Source: Paraphoma chrysanthemicola (lineage: Eukaryota > Ascomycota > Dothideomycetes > Pleosporales > Phaeosphaeriaceae). From it: a stretch of 64,000 bases of DNA. The stretch lies in assembly GCA_020744225.1 (NCBI GenBank), contig JAGMWG010000007.1, positions 992,001 through 1,056,000 of the forward strand. The letters run 5' to 3'. Numbering within the stretch: the stretch's first letter is position 1; every line of letters starts with the position of its first letter. Position numbers and translations under genes: made by a program. The notes beneath the pieces are model-generated. The model searched no databases. It was not told where the DNA came from and saw nothing but the letters and a program-made list of their open reading frames with translations. Of the stretch, positions 32,866 through 44,221 are shown one piece after another.

Positions 32866-34312
32866 CTCATTGCGATACACGCCGTGTCCACTGGCCTGGT
32901 GTTGGGCTATAATGCTCCGTCGAATGACTGCAAGTCGAAGTCTTCAGCAGAAACGTATTTTGCAGGCGCGTAGCAACAATGCCCAGAGTTGTGATGCTTG
33001 CTCCAGCAATTCGGGACGGGACGGCGGTGCGGCCCTCGGGCTTTTCAAGCGACTGCGGCTCTGCATGAGGCGGAGCTGATATGCAGCTGAGGGCCAGATG
33101 AACGCCACATCATCCGTGCTTTCCCCAGAAAGTTATCGTGCTGTCGCATCAGGCCTCTTGCGCCCCCTTCGCGCACGCATCGAGTCGAGGCTGTGAACAC
33201 GCCAGTGAGGTTTGACGACGCGAAAGCTGCGGCATCAAGGGGGGTCCAAGGCTGACCGGACAATTACCTAATGTACAGTTCCGCTCCTTTAGATGAAGAT
33301 GTGATGGAGCATGAATATGTCGATGCTTCTGTGGTAAGAAGCTAATCCGAAGAAATTTTGCGCGACATGTTGGGTGCCTTGAAGTTCGCATACGATGAAT
33401 GACCCTAACGTGGGTGGCGCCTTCTCCGCACTCTAATCGCGCAACCTGATCTTCATTTCCATGCAGCATCGCCGAACTCAGTGCATCAGCCGCACCTCAA
33501 CATGACCTGACCTTGTTCATTCGTGTCGTCTCCATTGCGCTGTCTTCGTCCAGGCTCAATAGTGGGAGGACCATGGGTGTCCAGATCTCGATGAGAACAG
33601 GCAGACCCAACAGGCCACGACACCAGCGTGATTTGGTCCTCGGTGATGGTTGCGTAAGTATCGGACCCTGCCGACCTGTCGTGAAAGCCTGTGGAATAGC
33701 TCGAGCGGCCTCGCCAAGCATATTACGCAAGTGCACTTCTACTTGCGTCTGTTCACCTCCGTTGGGACAGCATATATGCCGCGTCCAAGGCTTGACTTGG
33801 GTGCAGCGTAATCATACTCAAACACTACTAGGGATTCCATTGCAGCCTTGTTATGGTAGGGTCACAGTTCTCAATACACCGTATGGGTGTTTTCATAAAG
33901 CATAAACATGTTTGAATGTCTTTGGAGTGTCCTTTCCGAGACGTAAGGGTGCAGTAGAAAGCGTAAGGAGCTCTCCCCCACTGCGAATGGCTTTTGGTTG
34001 ATGTCGCTGTGTTAATTGCGCCACTGCTACGACACTTGATGGTTTCGACGAAATCAACTCAATTGCTAACTTGTTCCTCCCACCAATTTATAAGAAGGTA
34101 TATGGTATCTGCAAAGACCTGCTTCATATAACACAACTTGAAGCGAGGTTGTGAATGCCTCTTGAATAAAAATCGAAACACAAGCGTTGCGTTCGATAGT
34201 GCTAGAGCGCTCACATAGGGCTGATCAAAAATGCTGAGCATTAATTGGCTCCGAAATGCCAGTGGTAATGTGGGACAAGGAACGAGGCTGCGACAAGGAG
34301 TTTACTAGTCTC
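32866..34312. other. Gene-poor intergenic region
   Basis: About 1.45 kb, upstream of the CorA-like gene and 3' of the tannase. Short frames near 33500-33900 on both strands show no recognisable domain or codon signal. Nothing further seen. Confidence 0.4.
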
Positions 34313-36023
34313 CTAAAACATATTCGAAAGATAACCCTTGACCCCGACCCGCATTTGGCCAAGGAATGAGACTCCTTGCTCTGTCCAGTGTGTGCGATCA
34401 AGTACGTTGGACTCATCTGGCCCACAAACGAAATCACCTGCTGTGTAATTTGACGGATTGCCTTTAAAGATTGTCTTCTTGGGATACATGCATAGTAGGC
34501 GCTCTTTTTCCTCTTTGTTTGTGGCAACCAAAGTGTCGGGCGCGATGCCCTTCTCAACCCATGCAACGAGCGCGGAGAACGAGTCGGGAACTCCGCCTTG
34601 TCCCGCCACGCAGTGAGCAGCTCCAGGAGCTTCGAAGTATCGATAAAAGTCTCGCAGGTTCGCATCCAGAGCGGAAGCCTTGTTGTAGTAATCTCGGGTG
34701 CCGCGATACGAAATGAGTTGATCAGCCTACAAGACTTAGTTCGGAACCAAGCCTGGTCGTAACGACTTTAGTTATACTCACCATGCCATGATATGTAAGC
34801 AGTTTACCCCCAGACTTGCGGAACTCACTGAGATCAGGGTAATTAGTGTTGAGAATTGAAGCGTACTCGCGTTCTCCTGCATGTAGTGCACTGATGTACT
34901 CCTGGCGAGTCATGTTGTTCAAGTTGAAGTCCGGGTCTTTCTTAACGAAGTATTTTAACCAGTCGGTGAAAAGTGAAATCCTGTTTGGCTTACAACTTCC
35001 GTCGTCGGAACAGATAGTGGACAGAATGTTAAAAAAACCTGTTAGGATCGAATCGCTGGCAAATCCATACCCCAGTCTTGTTCCGTTACTTGTTCGAGGA
35101 CCCTGCCATGCGGCTTCCATGGCCAGTGCCGCTGCTTTCGAGATGACCAGTCCTTCCGAAGCATCGCACTGCGTCGCAGGGCTGCCGACTAGAGTCAGAG
35201 GGTCGAAAACATCGAGACATTGATCCGGGTCCGCGACCAGGCCGTCTATCAGCCCATCGATGCTGTCACAAGCAGCGATAGCGGCCTTAGTGAGGCTATC
35301 ATACTCGCACGATTGCGGGAAAGCATCAAGACCAAGCTCATATAGGACTTGTTGAGGGAATAATGCACTGAAGAACACTGAGTTCCAGTTGATCGCTGGC
35401 GCATTTGCTGCTATTCCGTCGAAAATCTCAGGATAGCGTTCGGCAAACATGTAACCTTGACGTCCTCCTTGAGAGCATCCCTGCCAATAAGAGTAGTCTG
35501 GACCAGTGCCATAAAAGCTTTCGATGACGCTCTTGGTTGCCAAAGCGCCGTCCACGAGTCCTTTGTACGCAAAATCTTGTAGCGCATTGTAGTTGACGTT
35601 TCCCGGGCTCGTCAAAGCCCAGCTAGATGCACTGATTACTGATTCTCGTGCTACACCGCCGTCTACTGTGGATGTCGCATAACCATCGGCAACAGCCGCA
35701 TTCATGACTCCAGGCGATATCGTCCAGCCTGCTGACCAGCCTCCGCCGCCGGCCATCATAAATCGTTTGTTCCATGTTGCGTTGAAGGGGAGCCAAATTT
35801 GAGTACGTAGTATGTCGTTTTGGCCAGGATGTGTATGAGTCACAGTGATGTTACAAAAGTTCACTTCGGGGGCGTTAATTGCGAACGGATTGTTGATGTT
35901 TGAAGCAGCGAAAGAGTAATTCCACACTGGTCGGACTTCGATGGCGAGGAACTCGGCTCCAAATATGGCTGGGTAGGGGATGGCTCCAGCGGTGCAATTA
36001 CCAATTGCCTGGAGCGAAGCCAT
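34313..36023 (-). CDS. Tannase/feruloyl esterase, frame broken near 3' end
   Basis: Tannase-family gene with exons 36023-34782 and 34727-34313. The fold is clear: TQIWLPFNATWNKRFMMAGGGGW, the nucleophile motif YWQGCSQGGRQGYM, AGIAANAPAINW-type segment (FDGIAANAPAINW), disulphide-type cysteines, the acid LLTYHGMADQLISYRGTRDYYN after the intron, and the histidine FYRYFEAPGAAHC. Secreted members hydrolyse gallate or ferulate esters. Exon 2 is not one frame: DYYN is followed by one extra base in an AAA run at 34680-34682, so the His-containing part lies in another frame and the natural reading would stop after about 40 foreign residues. This is a recent pseudogene or a sequence error. The ATG at 36023 (MASLQAIGN) gives no signal peptide, so a 5' exon may be missing. 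Confidence 0.8.
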
Positions 36024-36916
36024 TTGAATAAGATTGGTATACCAGTGACGAGAGTATAATGTAGGTGAGGATGAAGGGACGGGGAAACTCCCAAGCCTAT
36101 CGCGACGATTCAAAATGATACTGTATGTTATGTTGGGGGTTTGGGTGTCCTGATTAAGTATCCAGCAAGACGCCTGTTGCGGGACGTTCGAGCCCGTCGG
36201 TACCTACCGTGCGGAGTTACAATAATATCACATGTGTAAGAGGGCGGGTACAAGCCATAACGCGGTAGCGGCTCCCTTGCAGCTAAGCGAAGCTCCGGCA
36301 AGAAACCCCGCAAATCATACCCCATACGCCCAACCAAAGCCGTCCCCACACGTCCAGGTCAGGCAAGAATCCAGCCCCCATGCGCGGGCCTCGGGCCGGG
36401 TTGGAAAGATTCGTCCGTACCAGTAGAGCCAACGGAACAATAACCACAGAGCCTTGCCCGAAATTTATCGTTATTTTCGGCAACACCGTGTTGCCAGTCA
36501 GCACGTCGGCATTTGTACCGCCGAACGAGACCCCCTTTCGGCTAAAGCTGGCCAAAAATGCTACAAAGTATATCCCTTTGGTGAGAGCGGTACCAATGAT
36601 ACAGTTGGAGGAGCTCTTGGGGTATTCAGAACACGGGAGTATCCTTAATTTACATACAAAACCTATTAGGGGAAAGAAAATGTCGTTGGCTCAGTATTCT
36701 CACTTTACTAGGCGATTGTTATGCTTGCGATTATACTGTATTGTCAAGCACGGCTTTCCTGTCGCAGAGCTCTAGCCGTTAGTGGACCTTTTTGTGATTG
36801 TGTTACCCAGCCTCCCGAACAATTGATTCCAGGACTGCAGTGCCCTGCAACAACTTCGTACATTACAAAAAATCGACATTCAGAACTGCAACGGCCCACA
36901 ACAACTTCACACAATC
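36024..36916. promoter_or_regulatory. Divergent promoter region tannase/acyl-CoA synthetase
   Basis: About 0.9 kb between two divergent catabolic genes. It contains a perfect palindrome at 36479-36495 and several CGG/CCG triplets as used by Zn2Cys6 activators. Frames here show no recognisable protein. Confidence 0.45.
36479..36495. promoter_or_regulatory. Operator-like palindrome GGCAACAC-C-GTGTTGCC
   Basis: Eight-base arms match perfectly around one central base. Read with the preceding C it also gives CGG-N5-CCG, a spacing compatible with dimeric Zn2Cys6 binding. It lies near the middle of the divergent promoter (456 bases from the tannase ATG, 422 from the synthetase ATG). Which protein binds is unknown. 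Confidence 0.4.
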
Positions 36917-38818
36917 ATGGAACCGATCTTGAAGCAGAAACACAAGGTTCAGGAGCCGCCCACAACCTTTAATTTCGCAAATGATGTCGTAGACTACTGG
37001 GCAGACCAGCCCGGAAATTTACAAGCCATGCACTGGGTATCGCCAGGCGAAGTGCAGGAAAGGAAACTGAGTTTCAAGTACTTTTCTAATCAGTCTCATC
37101 GAATCGCCGTTCTACTCGACCAAATGGGATTCAAGACTGGGGATACGATGATTATCGTTCTCCCAAGAGTGCCTGCATGGTTAGTATACCTGTCGCCCGT
37201 TGACAAGAATCCAGCCTAACCAATCAAAGGTGGGAGCTTGCGCTCGCAGCCCTTCGCAGTGGGCTCATCTACTCTCCTGGTCCAACTCTATTGACTGAGA
37301 AAGAGATTCAGTATAGGTGCAATGAAACCAAAGCGAAGTTGTTCGTTGGTGATGCAGCTAGTGTCAAGAAATTTCTGTCTGTACGACAGGACTGCCCAAC
37401 CGTTAGACATGTTATACAGGTCGGGGATGATATTGTAGATGAAGCCATCTCCTTGTATGCCTCCCTGGAGAAGATCACAGCCGATGCCAAATACAGATCG
37501 TTGGCGCAAGAGTGGAGTAGTCCTGCTCTGATCTATTTCACTTCTGGAACATCGGGGCTACCGAAGATGGTACGACACAACCAGATTTCCTACCCTCTAG
37601 GTAAGTCATCAAGAGCTTCACATCCGACCATTTACTAAACAGAATAGCACCCAAAGAGGCGCTTAAAGAATGGTATCAATTAGCTCCGGGAAGAGTTCTC
37701 TGGAACACTGCAGATCAAGGTACGCAAGAGCTAAATCTGAAGGTTATAATGTTTTCTCTGACTGCTGCTAGGCTGGGCAAAAGCTGCATGGTCATTCTTC
37801 GGAGCATGGAATGCTGGTGCCACACTCTTCGTTCTTGATGATCGTGGGGCGTTCAATCCAAAGCGCACGGTGGATATACTCCACCGCTACCAAATAACCA
37901 GTCTGTGCGCCGCTCCACTGATCTTTCGACAGCTCGTTCTACCGGAAATGAAAGACTACCTCGAGCAGAACCCACCCAATGCGTTGTCTCACTGCACCAC
38001 TGCTGGTGAGGCTCTTAACGCTGACGTCACTCGGAAGTGGCGCCAGCTTACTGGTGTCGACATCCACGAAGGATACGGCCAGACAGAAACCTCGCTGTTG
38101 TGCGCCAACTTGAAAGGGTCCGCAATTCGTCCAGGCTCCATGGGAAAGCCAGTACCTGGCGTACCTCTCCGCATCATTACAGCCACCGGAACGGAGGCCG
38201 CTGACGATGAGGAAGGGGATATAGCGGTACTCTTAAGCGACAAGAACGGCAATAGTAATTTTTTTGGTATTTTCGATGGCTATATCCTAGATGATAACAC
38301 TTGCAGCCGTAAGGAGAAGGTTTTCACGGTTGATGGGGAGGTCAAGTGTTACTACTTGACCGGTGACAGGGCGACCCGTGATAGCGATGGCTATTTTTGG
38401 TTCGTAGGTCGAGCGGATGATGTGATCAATTCTTCTGGATATCGAATAGGTAAATTCAACCACCCCGGCTGCAACTTACATCGCTAACAGGTTTCAAGGC
38501 CCCTTTGAAGTGGAATCTACGCTCAAGCTGCATCCTTCAGTTGCAGAAGCCGCCGTCATATCCTCGCCAGACGCAGTAAGAGGAGAGATCGTGAAGGCCT
38601 TTGTCGTGCTTACGAAGGATTACGAAACTGCTGCTCATCACGAACTCGAGCAGGAGCTGCAAGTTTTCTGCAAAAGAAATGCAGCTCCGTACAAGTATCC
38701 GCGGAAACTGGAATTTGTACATGCGGACTTTCTTCCGAAAACCACAAGCGGCAAGATCCAGAGAGCTATGCTAAGAAAGGCGGAATGGAGGCATGCAGGA
38801 GGGAACTCTAAACTTTGA
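36917..38818 (+). CDS. Medium-chain acyl-CoA synthetase-like AMP-binding enzyme
   Basis: Predicted 567-residue adenylate-forming ligase from exons 36917-37179, 37230-37600, 37648-37719, 37772-38449 and 38499-38818. Motifs in order: ALIYFTSGTSGLPKMVRH (phosphate-binding loop), VLWNTADQGWAKAAWSFFGAW, HCTTAGEALNADV, DIHEGYGQTETSLL (adenine/acyl pocket), YYLTGDRATRDSDGYFWFVGRADDVINSSGYRIGPFEVES (hinge and C-terminal domain) and the lysine in PKTTSGKIQRAML. It is closest to ACSM-type medium-chain or aromatic-acid:CoA ligases, activating a carboxylic acid with ATP. Next to a tannase-like esterase the substrate could be a phenolic acid, which is inference. No PTS1 is visible; the C-terminus is NSKL, close to but not a consensus SKL-end variant with upstream N. 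Confidence 0.9.
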
Positions 38819-39018
38819 AGTCAGTCCAGAATTGAGAGCATTGAAGATCACACTATTGAGTCACTTCGCGTGTATAGGGCACATCTGCGCTCAGTGACCG
38901 TGCATTGTTGCGCATCATACATTTCACATGTTCAATCATCTATTCAACGTGTACAAGTCAATATGACGAACGCATTGGATCATGCTACACCCGATCATCG
39001 TGACCCAAGGATCCCAAG

Positions 39019-41412
39019 TCAAAAACGCCAAGAACTACTTGTGGAGCTATTCTTTCCCTCGTTGTAGTCTTCTAGCACGAACGAAAGGTTTTGGATCATA
39101 GTATCAGTGTCTGCGAGTCCAAAGATCTGAGGAATAATGCCGTCAATGTGACCGCTATAGTCTTCGAGACGTATTTCGGAACCTTGGTCCTGCCCAAGAG
39201 CAACAATGCCGGATCCCATGTTTGTTTCGTATGTATGTGTCGAGTCGACATTGTAGAAAGTGGACATTGTGCCGTAATCGCAAAGTGCGTATAGCTGTTC
39301 AATATCGGCAGGTTCGAGGGGCACGCACTGAAGGGAAGGGTCAAGCAAGCCACTGTGGCGAACCGACTCCACAGAGTACTGAGTGAGCGCTTCGACCTAC
39401 AGATGACTAAGTTTAGCTTGGGAACCGGCCGCATTGCATGTTTACATACCATTCTAGATGAGGTCTTCCAATACTTTCCCTTCTCGTTGATGTGCATTAT
39501 ACTGCTTTGTAACGCTTCAACCGATTGCACGCGGGTGAGACAGTCCAGGGAATGCTGGAACAGACAGTGTATCGAGCCTGCTACTAGTGACGAGTAGCTC
39601 AAGAATGTTGCTGAGACTTTGTATTGCGCATGCCTCGCATTCTCTAAGGTTCGAGTAAGTTCCCGCGCATGATGCGAGCAACTAGAGAAGGTCCGAGCCA
39701 GGAAGTTCGCAGGCGGTTTGAAGCCACTTTTCTCGAGTCGACGTCGTATCAAAAACGGATGCTGTAATAGGCAGTAGCAAAGTTGATATAGTGTATAGGT
39801 GAAGATGGTCGACTCGGTTATCTTTATGTTGGGCTCATAAGGCGAAAGATGCCTACTCAAAATCTTTTCTTGTACATCTCCGTAGCAATCAAAGAACGTC
39901 TCGAATCGCGCAAGTCGTGAACGAATTGTTTGATACTCCGATGTGTGGTCCCATGGTTCCTTCCGGTCACTAGTTATGTTCTCTCCGAAAGCATAATTGG
40001 CGATCTGGCTCAAGAGAGAAGTCATGGCAATGGTTGGTGCAAGTGTCTCCATGTGTTCGACGTGGGTGTCGATGATGTTTGGAAATTCTTCCAAAGCTAC
40101 CATCTGCTCCGGTGTAGATGTTTCAAAGCTATCTTCACTGCAAGGTAGCCGAAGACGTAGTGTACGGTCCAGAAAAAGAGACGGTCTGTGCCTGCCGCAG
40201 GTTGCTAATTTATCGAGAAGATATATTGACCACAACGTGCGGCGACGTTCCTCCTGGGCTGAGAAGGGTAGTGTACTGGGTGGTTCCGTCATCAAGTGTA
40301 AGGCTTGCGCAACGTTGACGGATACACCAATTTTAATCCATGCCGTTCTATGTTTGCCCGCTAGATTCATTAGCTTTGCCTTGTTTCATGGGAGACTACA
40401 AGAAATACCAGTAAAATCATAAATTGAGAGCAGAGTCGCCGCTTGAACTAATCGATAGTCCAGAGCTTCCTCAGAGTCGAAGATTCGACTGATGACATCC
40501 TTCCATGCTAAAGAAGCGTATTGTGCAGCTGTGTGATCCTTGTTGACATAAAACGGGTCGTCTGAAAAGCGTATGGCAATACCTAGCACAGCATAAATGA
40601 GATACTTTGGCAGTTCACTATTTCGTAATTGCTCTTGAAATGTCTCCTGATGGAAGAAGCAATATGGTTGATTGTGAAAGCAGCTGAAAAATTTGTCCAT
40701 AGTCGATGATAAGACTTGAGGAGGTGGAAGCTGCGGTTCGATCCTGTGGAGTTGTAAGGCGGTTGCCATAATTCAAAAAAGAAACATGTAGTCACTTACC
40801 TTATTGAAAAGGCTGGCTGTGTACTGGTCTTCGTTCCTCTCGAAGCTTTAAGCGACACGTCAGATGGATTAGAACTTGAGATCCAGTCTGCTGAAGGTGC
40901 GCCATTCCCGGTACTGACGCTGCGAAGAAGGCTTAATAGTTGACCACAACATGTACGACAAAGACAATGCAATACCTTTCTAGGCCTGACTCGAGGATGT
41001 TCACATGGGTTTCTGGAGGCGTCTTGATAGAAGCCGGGTTTTCCTAGAAAACATTCAGTATACTGTCTTTACATTGGATTCAATCTGTTACATTGATCAT
41101 ATCCATGTCTGGAGGACTATTCGAGCTGGGTTTGTTCCCAGGTGCTATAGTCCATCGGCGGCTGCGGTAAACGCAATTCTGCTGCAATCGACTGCAAAAA
41201 CTGCATGAGGGCTTTTCGCCATTGCATTTGACTTTCTTTCGTCTGCGCTTGCCGTCGTTAATTATTACTGTCTTGCTACATGGCGCTTCGGAACTGGATG
41301 TATGGACGGCGAAAGCGCTTGAAGCGCCGCGACAGATGGTAGCTTACCTGCAATTCAAGCACGCCTGACGAATACGACTACTAGTACGTTTATCTACACC
41401 CTGGTCGTCCAT
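39019..41412 (-). CDS. Zn2Cys6 transcription factor, seven exons
   Basis: Predicted 675-residue activator from exons 41412-41348, 41242-41092, 41043-40976, 40919-40800, 40743-40409, 40360-39450 and 39396-39019; every junction keeps frame. The zinc cluster is split after its second cysteine: RQACLNC, then RRKKVKCNGEKPSCSFCSRLQQNC. A short coil (VNILESGLER) follows. The middle homology region includes SCFHNQPYCFFHQETF, LIYAVLGIAIRF, LLSIYDFTAGKHRTAWIKIG and AQEERRRTLWSIYLLDKLATCGRHRPSLF, the classic fungal_trans signature. The C-terminal half holds the helical repeat typical of the family. It sits beside the synthetase and tannase genes and is the natural candidate regulator of that block. Its own upstream region has a TCCGG inverted repeat. 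Confidence 0.9.
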
Positions 41413-42335
41413 CTTAAGGTCATCACGCTTGGAACGAGGAACGAGTGTAAAGTCAAGTAAGGACTTGAGAGAAATGCGTGGTAAGTGTAGCTAAGGCCAG
41501 CTGATTCATTCTTAATTGAGCCTAGCGCACCAAGCGCCATGTCAACCCCGCAGCACATTACCTAGGTTCCGGTACCGTGGCTTCCGGTCCCGGAGGATAC
41601 CCGATCCACTGTACCTTACCAGACGCTCCGAAACCTCCGGTTCCCTTGTACACATTTACGGCTTCAGCAAGATCTCAGTAAAGCACCAAGTATATCTAAT
41701 TAGTCTATTGCGTTGAGCCTGCTATAATTACCTAGCCGTGCTCGAATATACCCACATTGCGCTCAAGTCAAGTAATAGACGACGTGCATATGTTCTTCTA
41801 CGGAAGTAGCTTCCGAGTAGACACTGTTCATTCACATGCCTAGTGATGCCACGACAAACGATCACGAGACTACTTGACACGTACACGCTACAACTCACAA
41901 AATTCTGGAGTCCCAAGTTACACATACGATTAGAGATCCCGCAAAAACATGGGGAGCTTGTGAGATACAGCGCACGGTACGAAATCGAAGTCAATCAAGA
42001 AGCGAGACATGGGAGCCGGCGGTGCAGGCTCTAAGAGCACAGCAGTTGGGATCAACTAGGTGCTCTGTAATGACTACTTCTTTGATTTATGTATCTCAAA
42101 GACTTCAGATCTCCCTTCAAAACATATATTTCGTTGCACGGATCGCTTCAAGGCACAGAGTAGGCTGAGCTTGCGTTTCGTGAGCAAACCCATTGTAATC
42201 ATTGGCAGTACAATTATGCCCGAGACGCAACAAATGGCAATAGCTTAGTAGCTAGAGTTTCATTGTATACCCGATTACTGTAAGATCTGCCTCGCCCTGA
42301 CATCTAACCCAGATACCTTGAAGCCACAATATTCT
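41413..42335. other. Intergenic with CCGG-rich elements
   Basis: Upstream of the Zn2Cys6 gene and 3' of the RING gene. Around 41565-41640 there are repeated TTCCGG/CCGGT elements, including the inverted repeat TCCGG-TC-CCGGA at 41583-41594. No gene seen. Confidence 0.4.
41583..41594. promoter_or_regulatory. TCCGG inverted repeat
   Basis: TCCGG, two bases, CCGGA. CGG half-sites facing each other are the usual target form of Zn2Cys6 factors, so autoregulation of the adjacent factor is possible. Short, so chance is not excluded. Confidence 0.25.
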
Positions 42336-43616
42336 TCAAGCACGACGACCAACACCAATCCGCTTGTCACCCACCTGAACACGGCGAAACTTTGCTCGCA
42401 GTCGTGCTTGGCCCCGCTCGTCTCCTGAGTCGTCCGTGTCAACATCCCCATCGCTGCTTGGTCCGTACTCGGAATCTGCATCGACTGCTTCGGTAGACTC
42501 ATATTCAACGTCCTGCATCTCGATATCAGCGTCTTCCTCCTGGATGGTATCCTTCTCGACGACATTTGAGATTGAGTCTTCAGAGACTTCGGAATCGACA
42601 GAGTCTTCAGAGTCCACGTCGGATCCTGAGTCTATTTCGTCTTGAGAGCTCGAAGCGGGCATTAGCTCTCCTCCCTCATCAGTGGATTCAAAGACGGAAG
42701 TAAGTTCGTCATCAGACGAGACATCTGCGTTTCCTTCATCCGAGCTATCATCAAGTTCCGGGACCGGATTGAAGTCGTCATCCGACGAAATGTTTGACTC
42801 AATACCTAAATGGGGCTGAGTAGCGATATAATCCTCCTCGTCCATCTGGTCATATCGTGGCTCTGTCTGAGGCCGAGACACCGGATACGGAGCGAGAGCA
42901 CCTTGTGCGATCAGCTGATCTTGCCGAACAACGTATTCGTTGAACAAGCTACGTTGTTGCTCGCGTGTCAAGCTGCGTCGAGAAAGATAGGTCCAAACTC
43001 GCCCATGCTCATTCTCGCGCGTTGCTCGATTCGCTTCGAGTGCTCGTACATAAAAGGTCAAGTCCATGCGGACGTCATTGAAACGCGATATGCTCTCTTG
43101 CTGTCGCACAGACACCTGTTCTTCTGACGCGCGAGCGTTATTTTGCTCGAACACCGCGACCTGCTGCTCTTCGGGCATTGCTAGAGAAGCGACAGTCTCT
43201 TCTCCGTCCATCATCTCAATTCCTTCAGGCAGAGGGAGGTCAACATCCATCTCGTCATCCATCGCCAGCGCAGCGACTGTCTCGTCTGCGTCTACCAGCA
43301 GTTCGTCGCCTCGCGCCATCAACTCCTCCTCGTCTAGATCATCCTCATCACCAAAACCGTCGAGCTCCCGCTCCTCTTCATCCGAAATCGGATCCCCATT
43401 CTCATTGAAGTCTTCTTGCTCAAACAATACCTTGCGGCAAAGCGGACAACGATTATTGTTCGATGATTCGGATTCAGCCACGTTGGCGATACAATAGTCC
43501 CCGAAGATGTGGTTGCATGGCAATTGGATGGGAACGTGGTCGGAGGTGTACGGCTCGAGACACAAGGAGCACGTGAGTGCGTCGAGAGAATCCATGAACT
43601 GATTCTTGGTCACCAT
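42336..43616 (-). CDS. Acidic RING-finger protein
   Basis: Single-exon 426-residue protein. A C3HC4 RING lies at residues 16-61: CSLCLEPYTSDHVPIQLPCNH, FGDYCI and NRCPLC, preceded by a conserved-looking MDSLDALT. The rest is very acidic (DEEERELDGFGDEDDLDEEEL, long Ser/Asp runs around residues 275-400) with one folded-looking stretch (RMDLTFYVRALEANRA-like segment, then RVWTYLSRRSLTREQQRSLFNEY). The C-terminus is basic (RARLRAKFRRVQVGDKRIGVGRR). RING proteins are usually E3 ubiquitin ligases; substrate and location are unknown. Ascomycete genomes have many such RING plus disordered-acid proteins with no assigned role. Confidence 0.8.
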   Translation of the reverse strand: MVTKNQFMDSLDALTCSLCLEPYTSDHVPIQLPCNHIFGDYCIANVAESESSNNNRCPLCRKVLFEQEDFNENGDPISDEEERELDGFGDEDDLDEEELMARGDELLVDADETVAALAMDDEMDVDLPLPEGIEMMDGEETVASLAMPEEQQVAVFEQNNARASEEQVSVRQQESISRFNDVRMDLTFYVRALEANRATRENEHGRVWTYLSRRSLTREQQRSLFNEYVVRQDQLIAQGALAPYPVSRPQTEPRYDQMDEEDYIATQPHLGIESNISSDDDFNPVPELDDSSDEGNADVSSDDELTSVFESTDEGGELMPASSSQDEIDSGSDVDSEDSVDSEVSEDSISNVVEKDTIQEEDADIEMQDVEYESTEAVDADSEYGPSSDGDVDTDDSGDERGQARLRAKFRRVQVGDKRIGVGRRA

Positions 43617-44221
43617 CGTGGCTGCAGGCTTTCTTTACGAGTTATTGGTAGGCTTTCGCTATACTTGGTTGATTGAGGTCTGATCGAGTTTGGTCGAGTT
43701 ATGAGTTGCTGCGTTCGGTTGAATGGGTGTAACCACATTTCCGGGAAGAAAGGGGAGAGAAGTATTCGTATGATTGCAAAGGCATCGTGAGCTGACGCAG
43801 AGATTGTGTTCACTCGAATTTCCCAAATCGCAGCAGGATCATGTAGTCACACTGTGTTACACAATCGTCAAGTGTTTTCCTGCGTGTTCCATCGTGATGC
43901 ACAAAGACCGACTCCGACATAGCCATTGTGTATGTAATATGTCAGGAGGATATGACTTACTGTGTATATACATCACAGGCCGAGGAGTATCAGACGTACT
44001 ATCAAGGTAGATCATGAAACAGCAAGGACTGTATTGTATGTGACAACCCGCGTTGTCGACCTCTTGACTGCGATGGAGAGCATTAAGTGCTCTAAATACG
44101 AGAGAAAGGCTTTGCACACCAAACAGACCGCAAGGATAATTCTTCAGAAGTTCAGACAGGGAACAGGCCGTTAAGATATGCTCAAGGTCTCCACCATGCG
44201 CACCACCAACCCATTCGCCAT
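43617..44221. other. Intergenic, no gene seen
   Basis: Promoter side of the RING gene and 3' side of the next minus-strand gene. Nothing recognised. Confidence 0.4.

Noticed and set aside
33149..33905. Possible gene on either strand in the 33 kb gap
   Set aside because: Frames of 79-130 codons without domain, splice logic or plausible composition.
34722..34785. Alternative splicing to explain the tannase frame change
   Set aside because: Other donors or acceptors near the intron give stops or delete conserved residues; the frame change lies inside the conserved second exon.
36380..36775. 131-codon frame in the tannase/synthetase promoter
   Set aside because: No recognisable domain; it covers the palindrome and promoter and has no supporting splice or family signal.
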